From positions 434,001 through 498,000 of the forward strand of contig NZ_BLIV01000003.1 in assembly GCF_009811755.1 (NCBI RefSeq): a stretch of DNA of 64,000 nucleotides. The letters are read 5' to 3'. Each line of letters starts with the position of its first letter. Position 1 is the stretch's first letter. Of this stretch, positions 7,994 through 16,644 are shown one piece after another. The notes beneath the pieces were generated by a model. It saw only the letters and a list, made by a program, of their open reading frames with translations, ran no database searches and had not been told where the DNA came from. The DNA comes from Roseobacter cerasinus. Lineage in GTDB: Bacteria > Pseudomonadota > Alphaproteobacteria > Rhodobacterales > Rhodobacteraceae. A program made the translations under genes and the position numbers.

Positions 7994-9541
7994 ATGAGTA
8001 TGGCCGAAGCAGCACAGCGCAGACGGGGCCGGGGCGGCGGCGCGGCGCGGCGCGCGGAGCGCAGCGCGGTGTCGTTTGAGACCGCGCGCTATATTGAACG
8101 CAACATTCCCAACTTCGAAGTGCTGAACGACGAGGCGCTGGAGATCATCGAGGCCAATGCCGAAACGGTGCTGGCTGAGATTGGAGTGAATTTTGTCGAG
8201 AATCCCGCAGCGCTTGAGCGCTGGCGCGCGGCGGGAGCTGAGGTCGACGGCGAGCGCGTGCGCATCCCGCGCGGTCTTGCGCGGCAGCTTTGTGCGACGG
8301 CGCCGTCCAGCTACACCCAGCATGCGCGCAACCCCGAGCGCAACGTAGTTGTCGGCGGCAAGAACCTCGTTCTGGCCCCAGTATATGGCCCGCCGTTTGT
8401 GCGCGATGCGGTTGGCGGGCGGCGCTATGCGACGATGGAGGATTTCCGCAAGTTCGTGAAGCTGGGTTATATGTCGAAGTGGCTGCACCACTCCGGCGGC
8501 ACGGTTTGCGAGCCGACCGATGTGCCGGTGAACAAGCGCCATCTTGATATGCTGCATGCGCATATGACGTTGAGCGACAAGCCCTTCATGGGGTCAGTGA
8601 CGGAGCCCAGCCGGGCGCAGGACAGTGTGGAGATGTGCGAGATCCTCTTTGGCAAGGATTTCGTTAAGCAGAACACGGTCATGACCTCGCTCATCAACAT
8701 CAACTCGCCGATGACCTTCGACGATGTGATGATGGGCGCGCTGGAGGTCTATGCCAAGAACAACCAGGCCTGCATCATTTCACCCTTCATCGTGGGCGGG
8801 GCCATGGCGCCGGTGTCGGTGGCGGGCACGCTGACACAGGTGCTGGCCGAGGTGCTGGCGGGCATCGCCTACAGCCAGCTCATTCGCCCCGGTGCGCCGG
8901 TGATCATGGGGGCTTTTGTGACCTCGATCGACATGAACTCAGGCGCGCCGACTTTCGGCACGCCGGAAGCCGCGCATATCACCTATGGGGCGGGCCAGCT
9001 GGCCCGGCGGCTTGGGCTGCCCTATCGCTCGGCCGGGTCGTTCTGCGGCTCGAAACTGCCCGACGCGCAGGCGGCCTATGAGACGTCGAACAGCCTGAAC
9101 ATGGGGCTGCTGGCGGGCGTGAATTTCATGCTGCACGCCTGCGGCTGGCTCGAAGGTGGGCTGGTGTCGTCTTTCGAGAAATTCGTGATGGATGCGGACC
9201 AGCTCGGCACGCTGCATCACCTGGCCCAAGGGGTCATGATGGATGAGACCGCGCAGGCGATGGATGCGCTGCGCGAGGTCGGCCCGGGCGGGCATTATCT
9301 TGGCTGTGCGCATACGCAGAGCAATTTCAAGGAGGCTTTCTGGAAGTCCGATCTTCTGGATTACAAGCCCTTTGAGACCTGGGAGGATGAAGGCGCCCGC
9401 GACACGCAAACCCTTGCCAGCCTGCGCGTCGAAAAGATGTTGGGGGACTACCAGCAGCCCGCCCTTGATCCGGCGATCAACGAGGCCCTGTCCGACTTCA
9501 TCACGCGGAGAAAGTCCGAAGAACCCGATAGCTTTATGTGA
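7994..9541 (+). CDS. Trimethylamine methyltransferase-family protein (MttB homologue without pyrrolysine)
   Basis: A 515-residue member of the MttB superfamily, which moves methyl groups from quaternary or tertiary amines to a corrinoid protein. There is no in-frame amber codon. The segment that in archaeal MttB carries pyrrolysine is replaced by ordinary residues around YRSAGSFCGSKLPDAQAAYE, as in the glycine-betaine methyltransferase MtgB and its bacterial relatives. The N-terminal 30 residues are an Arg/Gly/Ala-rich tail. No corrinoid protein or reactivase gene is nearby, so the cofactor partner must be encoded elsewhere, or the protein acts differently. Such homologues are abundant in marine Rhodobacterales. 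The start at 7994 has a weak GGAG; Met3 is equally possible. Confidence 0.88.
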   Translation: MSMAEAAQRRRGRGGGAARRAERSAVSFETARYIERNIPNFEVLNDEALEIIEANAETVLAEIGVNFVENPAALERWRAAGAEVDGERVRIPRGLARQLCATAPSSYTQHARNPERNVVVGGKNLVLAPVYGPPFVRDAVGGRRYATMEDFRKFVKLGYMSKWLHHSGGTVCEPTDVPVNKRHLDMLHAHMTLSDKPFMGSVTEPSRAQDSVEMCEILFGKDFVKQNTVMTSLININSPMTFDDVMMGALEVYAKNNQACIISPFIVGGAMAPVSVAGTLTQVLAEVLAGIAYSQLIRPGAPVIMGAFVTSIDMNSGAPTFGTPEAAHITYGAGQLARRLGLPYRSAGSFCGSKLPDAQAAYETSNSLNMGLLAGVNFMLHACGWLEGGLVSSFEKFVMDADQLGTLHHLAQGVMMDETAQAMDALREVGPGGHYLGCAHTQSNFKEAFWKSDLLDYKPFETWEDEGARDTQTLASLRVEKMLGDYQQPALDPAINEALSDFITRRKSEEPDSFM

Positions 9542-9544
9542 GCA

Positions 9545-9835
9545 TCAGGCCGCTTGCGAGGCCCGCAGCACCCGGGCCTCACCCAGCATCGCGATCAGCA
9601 CATCGACATGCTTGATCAGGCTATAGCTGGTGTCACCACCGGTGCGTTGGCTGTTCAGATCTGCCTCAAGTTCGATCAGTTTCAGCAAGGCCGCGCCATG
9701 CCGTGGCAGCACGCCGTATCCCAAAAGGCGTGGCAGGTGCACCGACCGTCGGTAGTCTTCGGCGCCAATGCGCGCCGCGCGCATCAGCAATGTGGGTCGG
9801 CGAATTGCGTGCAGCATCGAGAGCAGATCTTGCAT
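9545..9835 (-). CDS. DUF6477-type small protein
   Basis: A 96-residue basic, helical, cytoplasmic-looking protein with the pattern MLHAIRRPTLLMRAARIG near the start and YSLIKHVDVLIAMLGEARVL near the end. I recognise this as the Rhodobacterales DUF6477 family; no function is known to me. Its stop is four bases from the end of the MttB-family gene, convergent. It is divergent from the DUF6456/helix-turn-helix gene at 10203, and the two families are commonly neighbours, which suggests a shared regulatory role. Confidence 0.75.
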   Translation of the reverse strand: MQDLLSMLHAIRRPTLLMRAARIGAEDYRRSVHLPRLLGYGVLPRHGAALLKLIELEADLNSQRTGGDTSYSLIKHVDVLIAMLGEARVLRASQAA

Positions 9836-10202
9836 GTCTAGAATTCCTTTGTACCGTCTTTCCCCGTGAGCTTTTTGCCCAGCAGAGGCGATACTACACG
9901 GCAGATGCGCGCGTTGCGCCGCCCTTGAGTTGGACGCGCGGAGGGATTAGGGTCTTGTTAAGACTCTGATGTCGTGGGGATTTCTGGATTGCCCTGAGCT
10001 TTGACCGATACGCCGCTGGTCGTTGGTCAATACTGTTGCGCCTGTTCGTCTATGCGCGTGCGCAGGTGTAAAAACTGTTTAGATTTTCCCGACAATACTT
10101 CTCAAATCAAAGCTGTTAACGAACGGGTAACCAAATCATCTTTAGGTTGTGTTTATAGATTCTTAAACAACCAAAGCATGTCGAAACTATGGATTTGACC
10201 CT
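9836..10202. promoter_or_regulatory. 367-base divergent control region with inverted repeat
   Basis: No gene is seen here. The right half (about 10060-10200) is AT-rich, unlike its surroundings. An imperfect inverted repeat, GGTTGT (10145-10150) and ACAACC (10167-10172), sits 30 bases before the start at 10203 and could be an operator or leader hairpin. TTAACGAACGGGTAA at 10116-10130 matches the spacing of a CtrA half-site pair (TTAA, 7 bases, TTAA) except for one base. Both readings are inference; the region probably holds promoters for the two divergent genes. Confidence 0.4.
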
Positions 10203-11381
10203 ATGAAGGAGCTGGATATCTCGACCTCATCGATCAGCCGCGGATCAGAGTCCGTTCTGCCTGACTGGGTTCCGGCTGCTGCACAGGTCTATCTCGCGCA
10301 CACCGAGGCCGGGCTTCCGATACGCGCGCTCGCACGGGCGGCGGGATGTCACGCATCGACGATCCTGCGCCAGATCAGGCGGGTCGAGACGCGGCGAGAT
10401 GATCCTCTGGTGGACGCAGCCCTTAAGAGCCTGGGTGCTGCGCATTTTGTTTCCCGTTCTGACACCGGCAAAGTCGATCAAAAGGACGAAGCAGGCATGA
10501 GTTTTCAAGAGCGCATCACCCCCCCGAAGTCGCAATCGGATCAACCGCCCAGCGAGGCAACCCTCCGCGTTGAGGCCGGGCGCGTCTTGCGCAGGCTGTG
10601 CGAAACTGGCGCGGTCTTGGCCGTGGCTGCTGAAATGGAAAAAGCCGTGATCGTCCGCGATGGCGCGGGCGGGCAGGCCACCCGGACCGGCGTCGTGACC
10701 CGGCAGATCGCCGAAGCCATGGCGTTGAAAGAATGGATCTCGCCGCAGACCAGCGGCAAGATCACCCGCTATACGATCACCCCCGCAGGCCGCACCGCAC
10801 TTGAGACCATGCTGGATGAGGAGGGCGCGACCACCGCAGGTGGCTTTGCCGAGGCGCAAGTAGATTTTGCCGGGCAGCACCGCGTCTGGGGCGAGAAAAC
10901 CTTGCCGGACATGGACACCGGGCGCCCGCGCCGGATGCGCTACAATCTGGCCGAAAGCCCGCTGACCGCGCTGGCGCGGCGGCGTGACAAGAACGGTGAG
11001 GTTTTTCTCACCGATGATCTGGTCACCGTGGGCGAACGGCTGCGCGAGGATTTCGAGCTGGCTCAGATGGGCCCGCGCGTCGCGCAGAATTGGGACAATT
11101 TCCTGACCGCGGGTGCACGCGGTGACTTTCTCCCCGACAGCGGTGTGAGCGACGGCCCGTCGAACGCCCGCAAACGCGTGGCAGACGCGCTGGCCGATCT
11201 GGGCCCGGGTCTGTCGGATGTGGCCCTGCGGTGCTGCTGTTATCTGGAAGGGCTGGAGACAGCCGAGAAAAAACTGGGTTGGTCCGCACGCTCCGGCAAG
11301 ATTGTGCTGCGCATCGCGCTGATGCGGCTCAAGCGCCATTACGACGAGACAGTGGGCCCAGGTGGTCCGCTGATCGGCTGA
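10203..11381 (+). CDS. DUF6456-domain protein with N-terminal helix-turn-helix
   Basis: A 392-residue protein. Residues about 35-60, LPIRALARAAGCHASTILRQ, read as a resolvase-like or Rep-like helix-turn-helix. A second winged-helix-like part covers about 110-210, including ATRTGVVTRQIAEAMALKEW. The C-terminal half, from the PRRMRYNLAESPLTALARRRD segment onward, is the DUF6456 domain, with a conserved ERLREDFELAQMGPRVAQNW motif. There is no membrane segment. It is likely a DNA-binding regulator specific to alphaproteobacteria; no target is known to me. It is divergent from the DUF6477 gene and followed by a terminator. Confidence 0.8.
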   Translation: MKELDISTSSISRGSESVLPDWVPAAAQVYLAHTEAGLPIRALARAAGCHASTILRQIRRVETRRDDPLVDAALKSLGAAHFVSRSDTGKVDQKDEAGMSFQERITPPKSQSDQPPSEATLRVEAGRVLRRLCETGAVLAVAAEMEKAVIVRDGAGGQATRTGVVTRQIAEAMALKEWISPQTSGKITRYTITPAGRTALETMLDEEGATTAGGFAEAQVDFAGQHRVWGEKTLPDMDTGRPRRMRYNLAESPLTALARRRDKNGEVFLTDDLVTVGERLREDFELAQMGPRVAQNWDNFLTAGARGDFLPDSGVSDGPSNARKRVADALADLGPGLSDVALRCCCYLEGLETAEKKLGWSARSGKIVLRIALMRLKRHYDETVGPGGPLIG

Positions 11382-11405
11382 CACCTCATCGCGCAGATGC
11401 AGGCC

Positions 11406-11432
11406 AGGGCGTCCCATGCGGGGCGCCCTTTT
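11406..11432 (+). terminator. Intrinsic terminator after the DUF6456 gene
   Basis: A 10-base stem, AGGGCGTCCC with GGGGCGCCCT (one G-T wobble), a 4-base loop, and a short T run. It lies 25 bases after the stop at 11381 and before the lipA ribosome site, so it insulates the two genes. Confidence 0.75.
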
Positions 11433-11561
11433 GCATGTTGGTGTTGCACGACAGCCATGCACCCTGCGACCGGGCTGCCTGTTGAACCTTGCGCGTGCTT
11501 TCCGCTACAACCACATCAACAGCGGGCGCATATGGCGTCCGGATGTGAAGGAGCATGTGTG

Positions 11562-12521
11562 ATGGCCCCCCGCGATCTGAAGATTCCCGAGCAGCGCCAC
11601 CCAGAAAAGGCCCGCCGCCCGGACAATCCTCAGCCCAAGAAACCGGACTGGATCCGCGTGAAGGCACCCAGCGGTCAGGGCTATGCGGAGACCGCCCGCA
11701 TCATGCGAGACAACAACCTCGTTACCGTGTGCGAAGAGGCAGGCTGTCCCAACGTCGGTGAATGTTGGAGCCAGGGCCATGCCACCATGATGATCATGGG
11801 CGAGGTCTGCACCCGCGCCTGCACCTTCTGCAACATCGCCACAGGCAAGCCGCCCGACGCGCTGGACGCCTTTGAGCCCGGTCGCGTGGCCCATGCGGTG
11901 GAAAAACTGGGCCTCAACCATGTGGTGATCACATCGGTGGATCGTGACGATATCGAGGATGGTGGCGCGGATCACTTCGCACAGACCATTCGCGCCATTC
12001 GCCACCGTAGCCCGGACACCACAATCGAGATCCTCACGCCCGACTTCATCCGCTGCGGGCCGGAGGCCCTGGAAGCTGTGGTCGAGGCGCGGCCTGACGT
12101 GTTCAATCACAACCTGGAAACCGTGCCCGGCCTCTATCCGGAGGTGCGCCCGGGCGCGCGATACTTCCACTCTCTGCGTCTGTTGCAGCGGGTGAAAGAG
12201 CTGGACCCAGGCATGTTCACCAAATCCGGTATCATGGTGGGGCTTGGCGAGAACAAGCAGGCCGTGATGCAGGTGATGGAGGACATGCGCGCGGCAGACA
12301 TCGATTTTCTGACCATTGGCCAATATCTGCAACCCACGCCGAAACACCACCGGGTGGACCGGTTTGTGCACCCCGACGAGTTTGCCGCCTATGAGAAGGC
12401 TGCCTACGGCAAGGGCTTCCTGATGGTCTCAGCAACGCCGCTGACGCGCTCCTCTTATCACGCCGGTGATGACTTTGCGCGCCTGCGGGCCGCGCGCAAC
12501 ACAAAGCTTGGGATCGCCTGA
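11562..12521 (+). CDS. lipA: Lipoyl synthase
   Basis: Radical-SAM enzyme that inserts two sulfur atoms into octanoyl-protein to make lipoyl groups for the 2-oxoacid dehydrogenases and the glycine cleavage H protein. Of the 319 residues, the auxiliary cluster motif [12 protein letters not shown] and the radical-SAM motif CTRACTFC are both intact. The family C-terminal Arg-Ser-Ser-Tyr is present in LTRSSYHAG. The start at 11562 is supported by AAGGAG eight bases upstream; in-frame upstream starts would add a non-conserved extension. Codon use is typical of the window. A hairpin without a T run follows at 12544. Confidence 0.97.
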   Translation: MAPRDLKIPEQRHPEKARRPDNPQPKKPDWIRVKAPSGQGYAETARIMRDNNLVTVCEEAGCPNVGECWSQGHATMMIMGEVCTRACTFCNIATGKPPDALDAFEPGRVAHAVEKLGLNHVVITSVDRDDIEDGGADHFAQTIRAIRHRSPDTTIEILTPDFIRCGPEALEAVVEARPDVFNHNLETVPGLYPEVRPGARYFHSLRLLQRVKELDPGMFTKSGIMVGLGENKQAVMQVMEDMRAADIDFLTIGQYLQPTPKHHRVDRFVHPDEFAAYEKAAYGKGFLMVSATPLTRSSYHAGDDFARLRAARNTKLGIA

Positions 12522-12543
12522 AACACCGTGACGTTGCGTTATC

Positions 12544-12569
12544 CGGGGAATTTGCCCGTCTGTTCCCCG
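12544..12569 (+). terminator. Possible weak terminator or mRNA-stabilising hairpin after lipA
   Basis: Perfect 7-base arms, CGGGGAA and TTCCCCG, with a 12-base loop, 22 bases after the lipA stop. No T run follows, so it may protect the 3' end rather than stop transcription. Confidence 0.35.
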
Positions 12570-12634
12570 TGACTTGGGGCCTGCAGACTGTGTAGGTCGG
12601 GGGCAGAAATTTCCTCACTTTCAAGGCAGATCCA

Positions 12635-12811
12635 ATGACCAATATTCACTGGGCTATTCTGGCCCTGCGCGACATCAATTGTGCTCTCGACCGCAACCGG
12701 TACGATGTGGCGTCCCATCATATTGACGATGCAATTTTTGCGATCATGGCGCGCGACGCGCAGGACGCACCCAAACGGGAGGCGGCCCGCCGAAGCGGGG
12801 CGCAAACCTAG
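12635..12811 (+). CDS. Small hypothetical protein (58 residues)
   Basis: ATG at 12635, preceded by AAGGCAG, opens 58 codons ending in TAG at 12809. The peptide begins MTNIHWAILALRDINCALDR and continues with an acidic helix, DDAIFAIMARDAQDA, and a basic tail. It looks like a two-helix cytoplasmic protein. The reading frame has a normal codon bias (G/C at third positions), a proper ribosome site, and no overlapping gene on either strand, which supports it being real. It lies between lipA and the convergent hpt gene. Function unknown. Confidence 0.5.
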   Translation: MTNIHWAILALRDINCALDRNRYDVASHHIDDAIFAIMARDAQDAPKREAARRSGAQT

Positions 12812-12857
12812 CACCACGGCGCAGCTTTCAAAACGTCAACACAAGCCGGGCGGGCGA

Positions 12858-13406
12858 TCAGCCCGGCGAATCGATGAAGCGGACCTTGCCGATAAACGGC
12901 AGGTTCCGGTTGCGCTGTGCAAAGTCGATGCCATAACCCACGACAAATTCATCCGGGATCTCGAACCCGGTCCAATCCGCCTTGAAGTCCACTTCGCGGC
13001 GGCTGGGTTTGTCGAGCAATGCGATGGATTTCAGCCGCGCGGGCAGGCGGCTGACCAGCAGTTGTGTGACGTGGTTCAACGTGTGCCCGGTGTCGACGAT
13101 GTCTTCGACCACCAGCACATCGCGCCCTTCGATGGCACCGCGCAGATCCTTGAGGATGCGCACCTCGCGCGAGCTTTCCATGCCGTCGCCGTAGCTGGAG
13201 GCCTCCAGAAAGTCGACCTCGATGGGCAGGTCCAGCTCGCGCACCAGATCGGCGATAAAGACAAAACTGCCCCGCAGCAGACCCACTACCACCAGCTTGT
13301 TGGTGTCTTCAAACTCGTCATGGATCTCGCGGCACAGCGCTTCGATGCGCGCGGCAATGGCTTTAGCCGAGATTAACTCATCTATGACATAAGGACGCGC
13401 GGACAT
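12858..13406 (-). CDS. hpt: Hypoxanthine phosphoribosyltransferase
   Basis: Purine salvage: joins hypoxanthine or guanine to PRPP, making IMP or GMP. It is 182 residues long, normal for the family. The PRPP-binding loop [14 protein letters not shown] is at residues 97-110, with the two acidic residues ED. The flexible-loop Ser-Tyr (ASSYGDG, about 69-75) and the base-binding Lys ([19 protein letters not shown] region) are in place. It is divergent from the START-domain gene at 13476 with a 69-base gap that must contain both promoters. Confidence 0.95.
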   Translation of the reverse strand: MSARPYVIDELISAKAIAARIEALCREIHDEFEDTNKLVVVGLLRGSFVFIADLVRELDLPIEVDFLEASSYGDGMESSREVRILKDLRGAIEGRDVLVVEDIVDTGHTLNHVTQLLVSRLPARLKSIALLDKPSRREVDFKADWTGFEIPDEFVVGYGIDFAQRNRNLPFIGKVRFIDSPG

Positions 13407-13475
13407 GGGTTAGACCTTGATCTTGGGTTGAGGACACAGCACATGGATGGCTAACCTTCACAATCTGACAAATCA

Positions 13476-13940
13476 ATGCCGACCCACGCCGAAACCCGAA
13501 CGCTGCCCTACACCGCCCAACAGATGTATGACCTTGTGGCGGATGTAGAAAGTTACCCGAAGTTCCTGCCCTGGTGTTCGGCGGCGCGGGTCAAATCCGT
13601 CACCCCACAAGGGGCCGCACAGGTGATGGAGGCGGACCTGATCATCAGCTTCAAGGTCTTTCGCGAGCGGTTCACCAGCCGCGTCGTGCTGATGCCTGAA
13701 GACAAGAATATCGACACCGAATATCTTGATGGGCCGTTTCGCTATATGAAGTCGAACTGGGCTTTCCGCGATGTGCAGGGTGGCTGCGAGGTCAGCTTCT
13801 TTGTCGATTTTGCCTTTCGCAACATGATTCTGCAGCGTCTGATCGGCGTGGTCTTTAACGAGGCGATGCAACGAATCGTGCGCGCCTTTGAAAGCCGGGC
13901 AGAAGATCTATACGGCCCCGCGCGCGACGCGCAGGCTTAG
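13476..13940 (+). CDS. START-domain protein, RatA/COQ10 family
   Basis: A 154-residue protein of the polyketide cyclase/START fold. Conserved features are the opening YTAQQMYDLVADVESYPKFL, the W at PWCSAARV, and the terminal amphipathic helix FNEAMQRIVRAFESRAEDLYG. In alphaproteobacteria and mitochondria this family (COQ10) binds ubiquinone and helps its use in respiration. In E. coli the homologue was named RatA, a ribosome-association toxin. The COQ10 role is more plausible here because no RatB partner gene is adjacent. It is followed after six bases by the MmgE/PrpD gene, so the two are probably co-transcribed. Confidence 0.9.
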   Translation: MPTHAETRTLPYTAQQMYDLVADVESYPKFLPWCSAARVKSVTPQGAAQVMEADLIISFKVFRERFTSRVVLMPEDKNIDTEYLDGPFRYMKSNWAFRDVQGGCEVSFFVDFAFRNMILQRLIGVVFNEAMQRIVRAFESRAEDLYGPARDAQA

Positions 13941-13946
13941 GTTGGC

Positions 13947-15239
13947 ATGGGGATCACCGCCCAGCTGATTGCATTTGCAAGGTCGGAGCCCGACGCCGAA
14001 GCCCTTGAGATGATGCGCCTTTCGCTCTTCGACTGGGCGGTCTGCGGTTGCACAGGCGCTGGAGAGGCGGAGTTCGCGGGGCTTCGCGGCGCAGCTCTGA
14101 ACGCAGGCTCAGAAGCGACGCTGTTTGGCGGCGGCCTACGCGCAGCCCCAACCGCCGCGCTGATCAACGGCGCGCTCAGCCACGCGCTGGATTTTGACGA
14201 CACGCATTTTGATCATATCGGCCACCCCTCCGTCGCCATTGTGCCCGCCGCGCTGGCATTGGCGGAGCGGGAGCAGCGTGACTTTCAGCAGTTTTTGGTG
14301 GCCTGCCTCATTGGTGTTGAGGCCTCCATTCACGTCGGCCTTTGGCTTGGCCGGGGTCACTATCAGATCGGCTTTCACCAGACGGCCACGGCGGGTGCTT
14401 TCGGGGCGACGCTGGCCTGCGCGCGCCTTTTGGATCTGACGGCCGAGCAGACGGCCCATGCCCTGGGTCTGTGCGCCTCGCAGGCCTCTGGTCTGAAGGC
14501 GCAATTTGGCACTGCGGGCAAACCTCTGAACGCGGGGCTTGCCGCACGCAGCGGCGTTGAGAGCGCGCTTTGGGCACAGGCCGGTCTGACCGGCGCGACG
14601 GAGGGGATGGACGCGTTTTGCGCGACCCATCACGGCGCGGGTGAAACCGCATATCTGGACAGGTTGGGGCAGGCACCCTGGCGCATTCTGCGGATCAGTC
14701 ACAAGTATCACGCCTGTTGTCATGGCCTGCACGCGATGCTGGAAGCCCTGCGTGAGATGACCGTGCCCCCGGGAGAGGTCGAGCGTCTCACGATCCGAAC
14801 CCACCCGCGATGGATGAGCGTCTGCAACCAGCAGGAGCCTACAACCGGTCTTGCCGCCAAGTTCAGCTACCGGCAGGCGGCGGCGATGGCGTTGTCTGGC
14901 TATGAAACGGGGCAACCGGGCAGCTTCACGAATGCGGTCGCGAATGATCCTGCGTTGCGGCAACTGCGCGGACGGGTTGAGGTTGTGCCCGATGATGGGC
15001 TGACCGAGACTGAGGCCATGGTCACCCTGCGCATGTCGAACGGGGCGCAGGGTGAGGGTCACCATGATCTGGCCGCGCCGCTGCCGCGTGAGCTGCGCCA
15101 CTCCAAGCTGCTCCGCAAAGCGGCCGACCTGCTGGGGTCGCAGCGCGCCAAAACTCTCTGGGCCGCCGTGTCAGAAGACGATCTGACAGCGTTGCGCCAG
15201 GAGATGCAGATGTCAGAACCGGCTGAGCAGCAGCCCTAG
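13947..15239 (+). CDS. MmgE/PrpD-family protein
   Basis: A 430-residue protein of the family that contains 2-methylcitrate dehydratase and cis-aconitate decarboxylase. Signature parts are the helical opening with SHALDFDDTHFDHIGHPSV at about 74-92, the GFHQTATAGAFGATLACARL segment at about 148-167, and the lid region ISHKYHACCHGLHAMLEAL near 250. The substrate is not clear: no prpB or prpC is nearby, and it sits next to a COQ10-type gene. A dehydratase or decarboxylase of a tricarboxylic or branched acid is the family expectation. Its last 27 bases overlap the convergent cinA gene. Confidence 0.85.
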   Translation: MGITAQLIAFARSEPDAEALEMMRLSLFDWAVCGCTGAGEAEFAGLRGAALNAGSEATLFGGGLRAAPTAALINGALSHALDFDDTHFDHIGHPSVAIVPAALALAEREQRDFQQFLVACLIGVEASIHVGLWLGRGHYQIGFHQTATAGAFGATLACARLLDLTAEQTAHALGLCASQASGLKAQFGTAGKPLNAGLAARSGVESALWAQAGLTGATEGMDAFCATHHGAGETAYLDRLGQAPWRILRISHKYHACCHGLHAMLEALREMTVPPGEVERLTIRTHPRWMSVCNQQEPTTGLAAKFSYRQAAAMALSGYETGQPGSFTNAVANDPALRQLRGRVEVVPDDGLTETEAMVTLRMSNGAQGEGHHDLAAPLPRELRHSKLLRKAADLLGSQRAKTLWAAVSEDDLTALRQEMQMSEPAEQQP

Positions 15240-15677
15240 CGCGTGGTCACGCGCCGCGGCGCGCACCATGTCCCGCCCCAGAGCGCCAAACTCAACCGTC
15301 TCGGTGGCCACCTCACTGCCGTCAGTGATGCCGAAACACACCCGACCTTCCGGCTTGTGCTCGGACCCGCCGGGGCCAGCGATGCCGGTGATCGACACGG
15401 CCACCCGCGCCTGCGAATGCAGAAGTGCCCCGCGTGCCATTTCCATCGCAACCTCTTCGGAGACGGCGCCGTGCGCGGCCAAAGTGGCTTCGGCGACCCC
15501 CAGCATTTCGATTTTCGCGGCGTTTGAATAGGTCACGAACCCACGGTCCAGTGCACCGGATGAGCCCGCCACATCGGTCAGCGCGGCGGCGACCATGCCG
15601 CCGGTGCAGCTTTCGGCTGTGGCGATCATTTTTCCGGTGGCGCGTGCTTTATCGATGATATCCTCAGCGAGACTCAT
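15213..15677 (-). CDS. cinA: CinA C-terminal domain protein, nicotinamide-nucleotide amidase
   Basis: A 154-residue stand-alone CinA C-terminal domain. It probably deamidates nicotinamide mononucleotide in pyridine nucleotide recycling (PncC activity). Hallmarks are TAESCTGGMVAAALTDVAGSS near residue 19, with the active Ser/Lys region, and VSITGIAGPGG at about 94-104. The N-terminal COG1058 domain found in long CinA proteins is absent. The start overlaps pgpA by four bases, so translation is coupled. Its end overlaps the convergent MmgE/PrpD gene by 27 bases. Confidence 0.9.
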   Translation of the reverse strand: MSLAEDIIDKARATGKMIATAESCTGGMVAAALTDVAGSSGALDRGFVTYSNAAKIEMLGVAEATLAAHGAVSEEVAMEMARGALLHSQARVAVSITGIAGPGGSEHKPEGRVCFGITDGSEVATETVEFGALGRDMVRAAARDHALGLLLSRF

Positions 15678-16171
15678 GCAATCACCCCGTGATAGAGTGC
15701 TGCAAGCGCCAGCACGCCCAGAGCGGCAAACACCCCGGCGATCACATCATCCAGCATCACGCCAAGCGCATCGCCCCGCTGATCAGCCCAGCCGACGGGG
15801 CCGGGTTTGGTGATGTCAAACAGCCGAAAGAGCAGGAAAGCTGCGATCCAGCCGGGCCACATCGCCAGAATATCGATCCCCCGCGACCAGGCGGCATAAG
15901 AGAGCGGCAACAGCGCGATCCATTGCCCCACCACCTCGTCCACCACGATTTCGGAGGGGTCATGGTCGTCGCTGCCCCGGGTCATGATGCCCGTCGCCCA
16001 CCAGCCTTTCACAAAAGCTACGACCAGCGCGATCAGCAAGAGCGGAAAGCCTCCAAGCACGTGCAAAAGCCAGGCCCAGGGCAGGGCGATCAGCGACCCC
16101 CAGGTGCCCGGCGCGGGGTGAATATGCCCAACTCCCAAAACCGTCCCGATCAGACGTGCCAGCGTGCTCAT
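15674..16171 (-). CDS. pgpA: Phosphatidylglycerophosphatase A
   Basis: Removes phosphate from phosphatidylglycerophosphate to make phosphatidylglycerol at the inner membrane. The 165-residue protein has the family opening [14 protein letters not shown], the metal-binding [20 protein letters not shown], and the C-terminal [27 protein letters not shown]. About four membrane helices are visible. It overlaps ispF by four bases at its start and cinA by four bases at its end, so ispD-ispF-pgpA-cinA is one tightly packed operon on minus. Confidence 0.95.
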   Translation of the reverse strand: MSTLARLIGTVLGVGHIHPAPGTWGSLIALPWAWLLHVLGGFPLLLIALVVAFVKGWWATGIMTRGSDDHDPSEIVVDEVVGQWIALLPLSYAAWSRGIDILAMWPGWIAAFLLFRLFDITKPGPVGWADQRGDALGVMLDDVIAGVFAALGVLALAALYHGVIA

Positions 16172-16644
16172 GGCTTGACCAGCGCGGCGGTGGCGAGGCA
16201 GGCGATGCCTTCGCCCCGCCCGGTGAACCCCAACCGCTCCGATGTTGTTGCCTTCACTGAAATGCGATCTTGCTCAAGCCCGGCGATCTCGGCGATCCGT
16301 GTGCGCATCGCCGGGGCATGCGGGCCGATTTTGGGCGTCTCGCAGATCAACGTGCAGTCGATGTTCGACAGTCCAAAGCCCAGATCGCGCGCCAGGGCCA
16401 CCGCATGGCGCAGGAAGACAGCACTGTCCGTGCCCTTCCACTGCGGGTCACTGGGCGGAAAATGCTGGCCGATGTCGCCCCGCGCCAGCGCGCCATAGAT
16501 CGCATCGGTGATAGTGTGCAGCCCCACATCCGCATCCGAATGACCCACGAGCCCGCGATCATGCGGCACTGTCACACCGCAGAGCGTCACGTGATCGCCC
16601 GGGCCAAAGGCGTGCACGTCAAAGCCGTTACCCAGTCTGATGTC
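16168..16644 (-). CDS. ispF: 2-C-methyl-D-erythritol 2,4-cyclodiphosphate synthase
   Basis: Makes MEcPP in the non-mevalonate isoprenoid pathway. The 158-residue protein starts at 16644 with [20 protein letters not shown], giving the metal ligands Asp and His of DVH. The other conserved parts, [31 protein letters not shown] and [17 protein letters not shown], are intact. An upstream in-frame ATG at 16680 adds 12 non-family residues and lies deeper inside ispD, so it is less likely. Many alphaproteobacteria carry a fused IspDF enzyme. Here the two frames are offset by one base and overlap by 17 bases. Confidence 0.95.
   Translation of the reverse strand, partial: DIRLGNGFDVHAFGPGDHVTLCGVTVPHDRGLVGHSDADVGLHTITDAIYGALARGDIGQHFPPSDPQWKGTDSAVFLRHAVALARDLGFGLSNIDCTLICETPKIGPHAPAMRTRIAEIAGLEQDRISVKATTSERLGFTGRGEGIACLATAALVKP

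Noticed and set aside
7994-9541. Pyrrolysine codon in the MttB-like gene
   Set aside because: The frame has no in-frame TAG before the normal end; the corresponding segment is ordinary sequence.
10245-11462. A 405-codon open frame on minus opposite the DUF6456 gene
   Set aside because: Shadow frame with composition bias and no start signal; the plus frame carries the helix-turn-helix and DUF6456 motifs.
13476-13940. RatA toxin of a toxin/antitoxin pair
   Set aside because: No RatB-like partner is adjacent; the COQ10-type ubiquinone-binding role fits alphaproteobacteria better.
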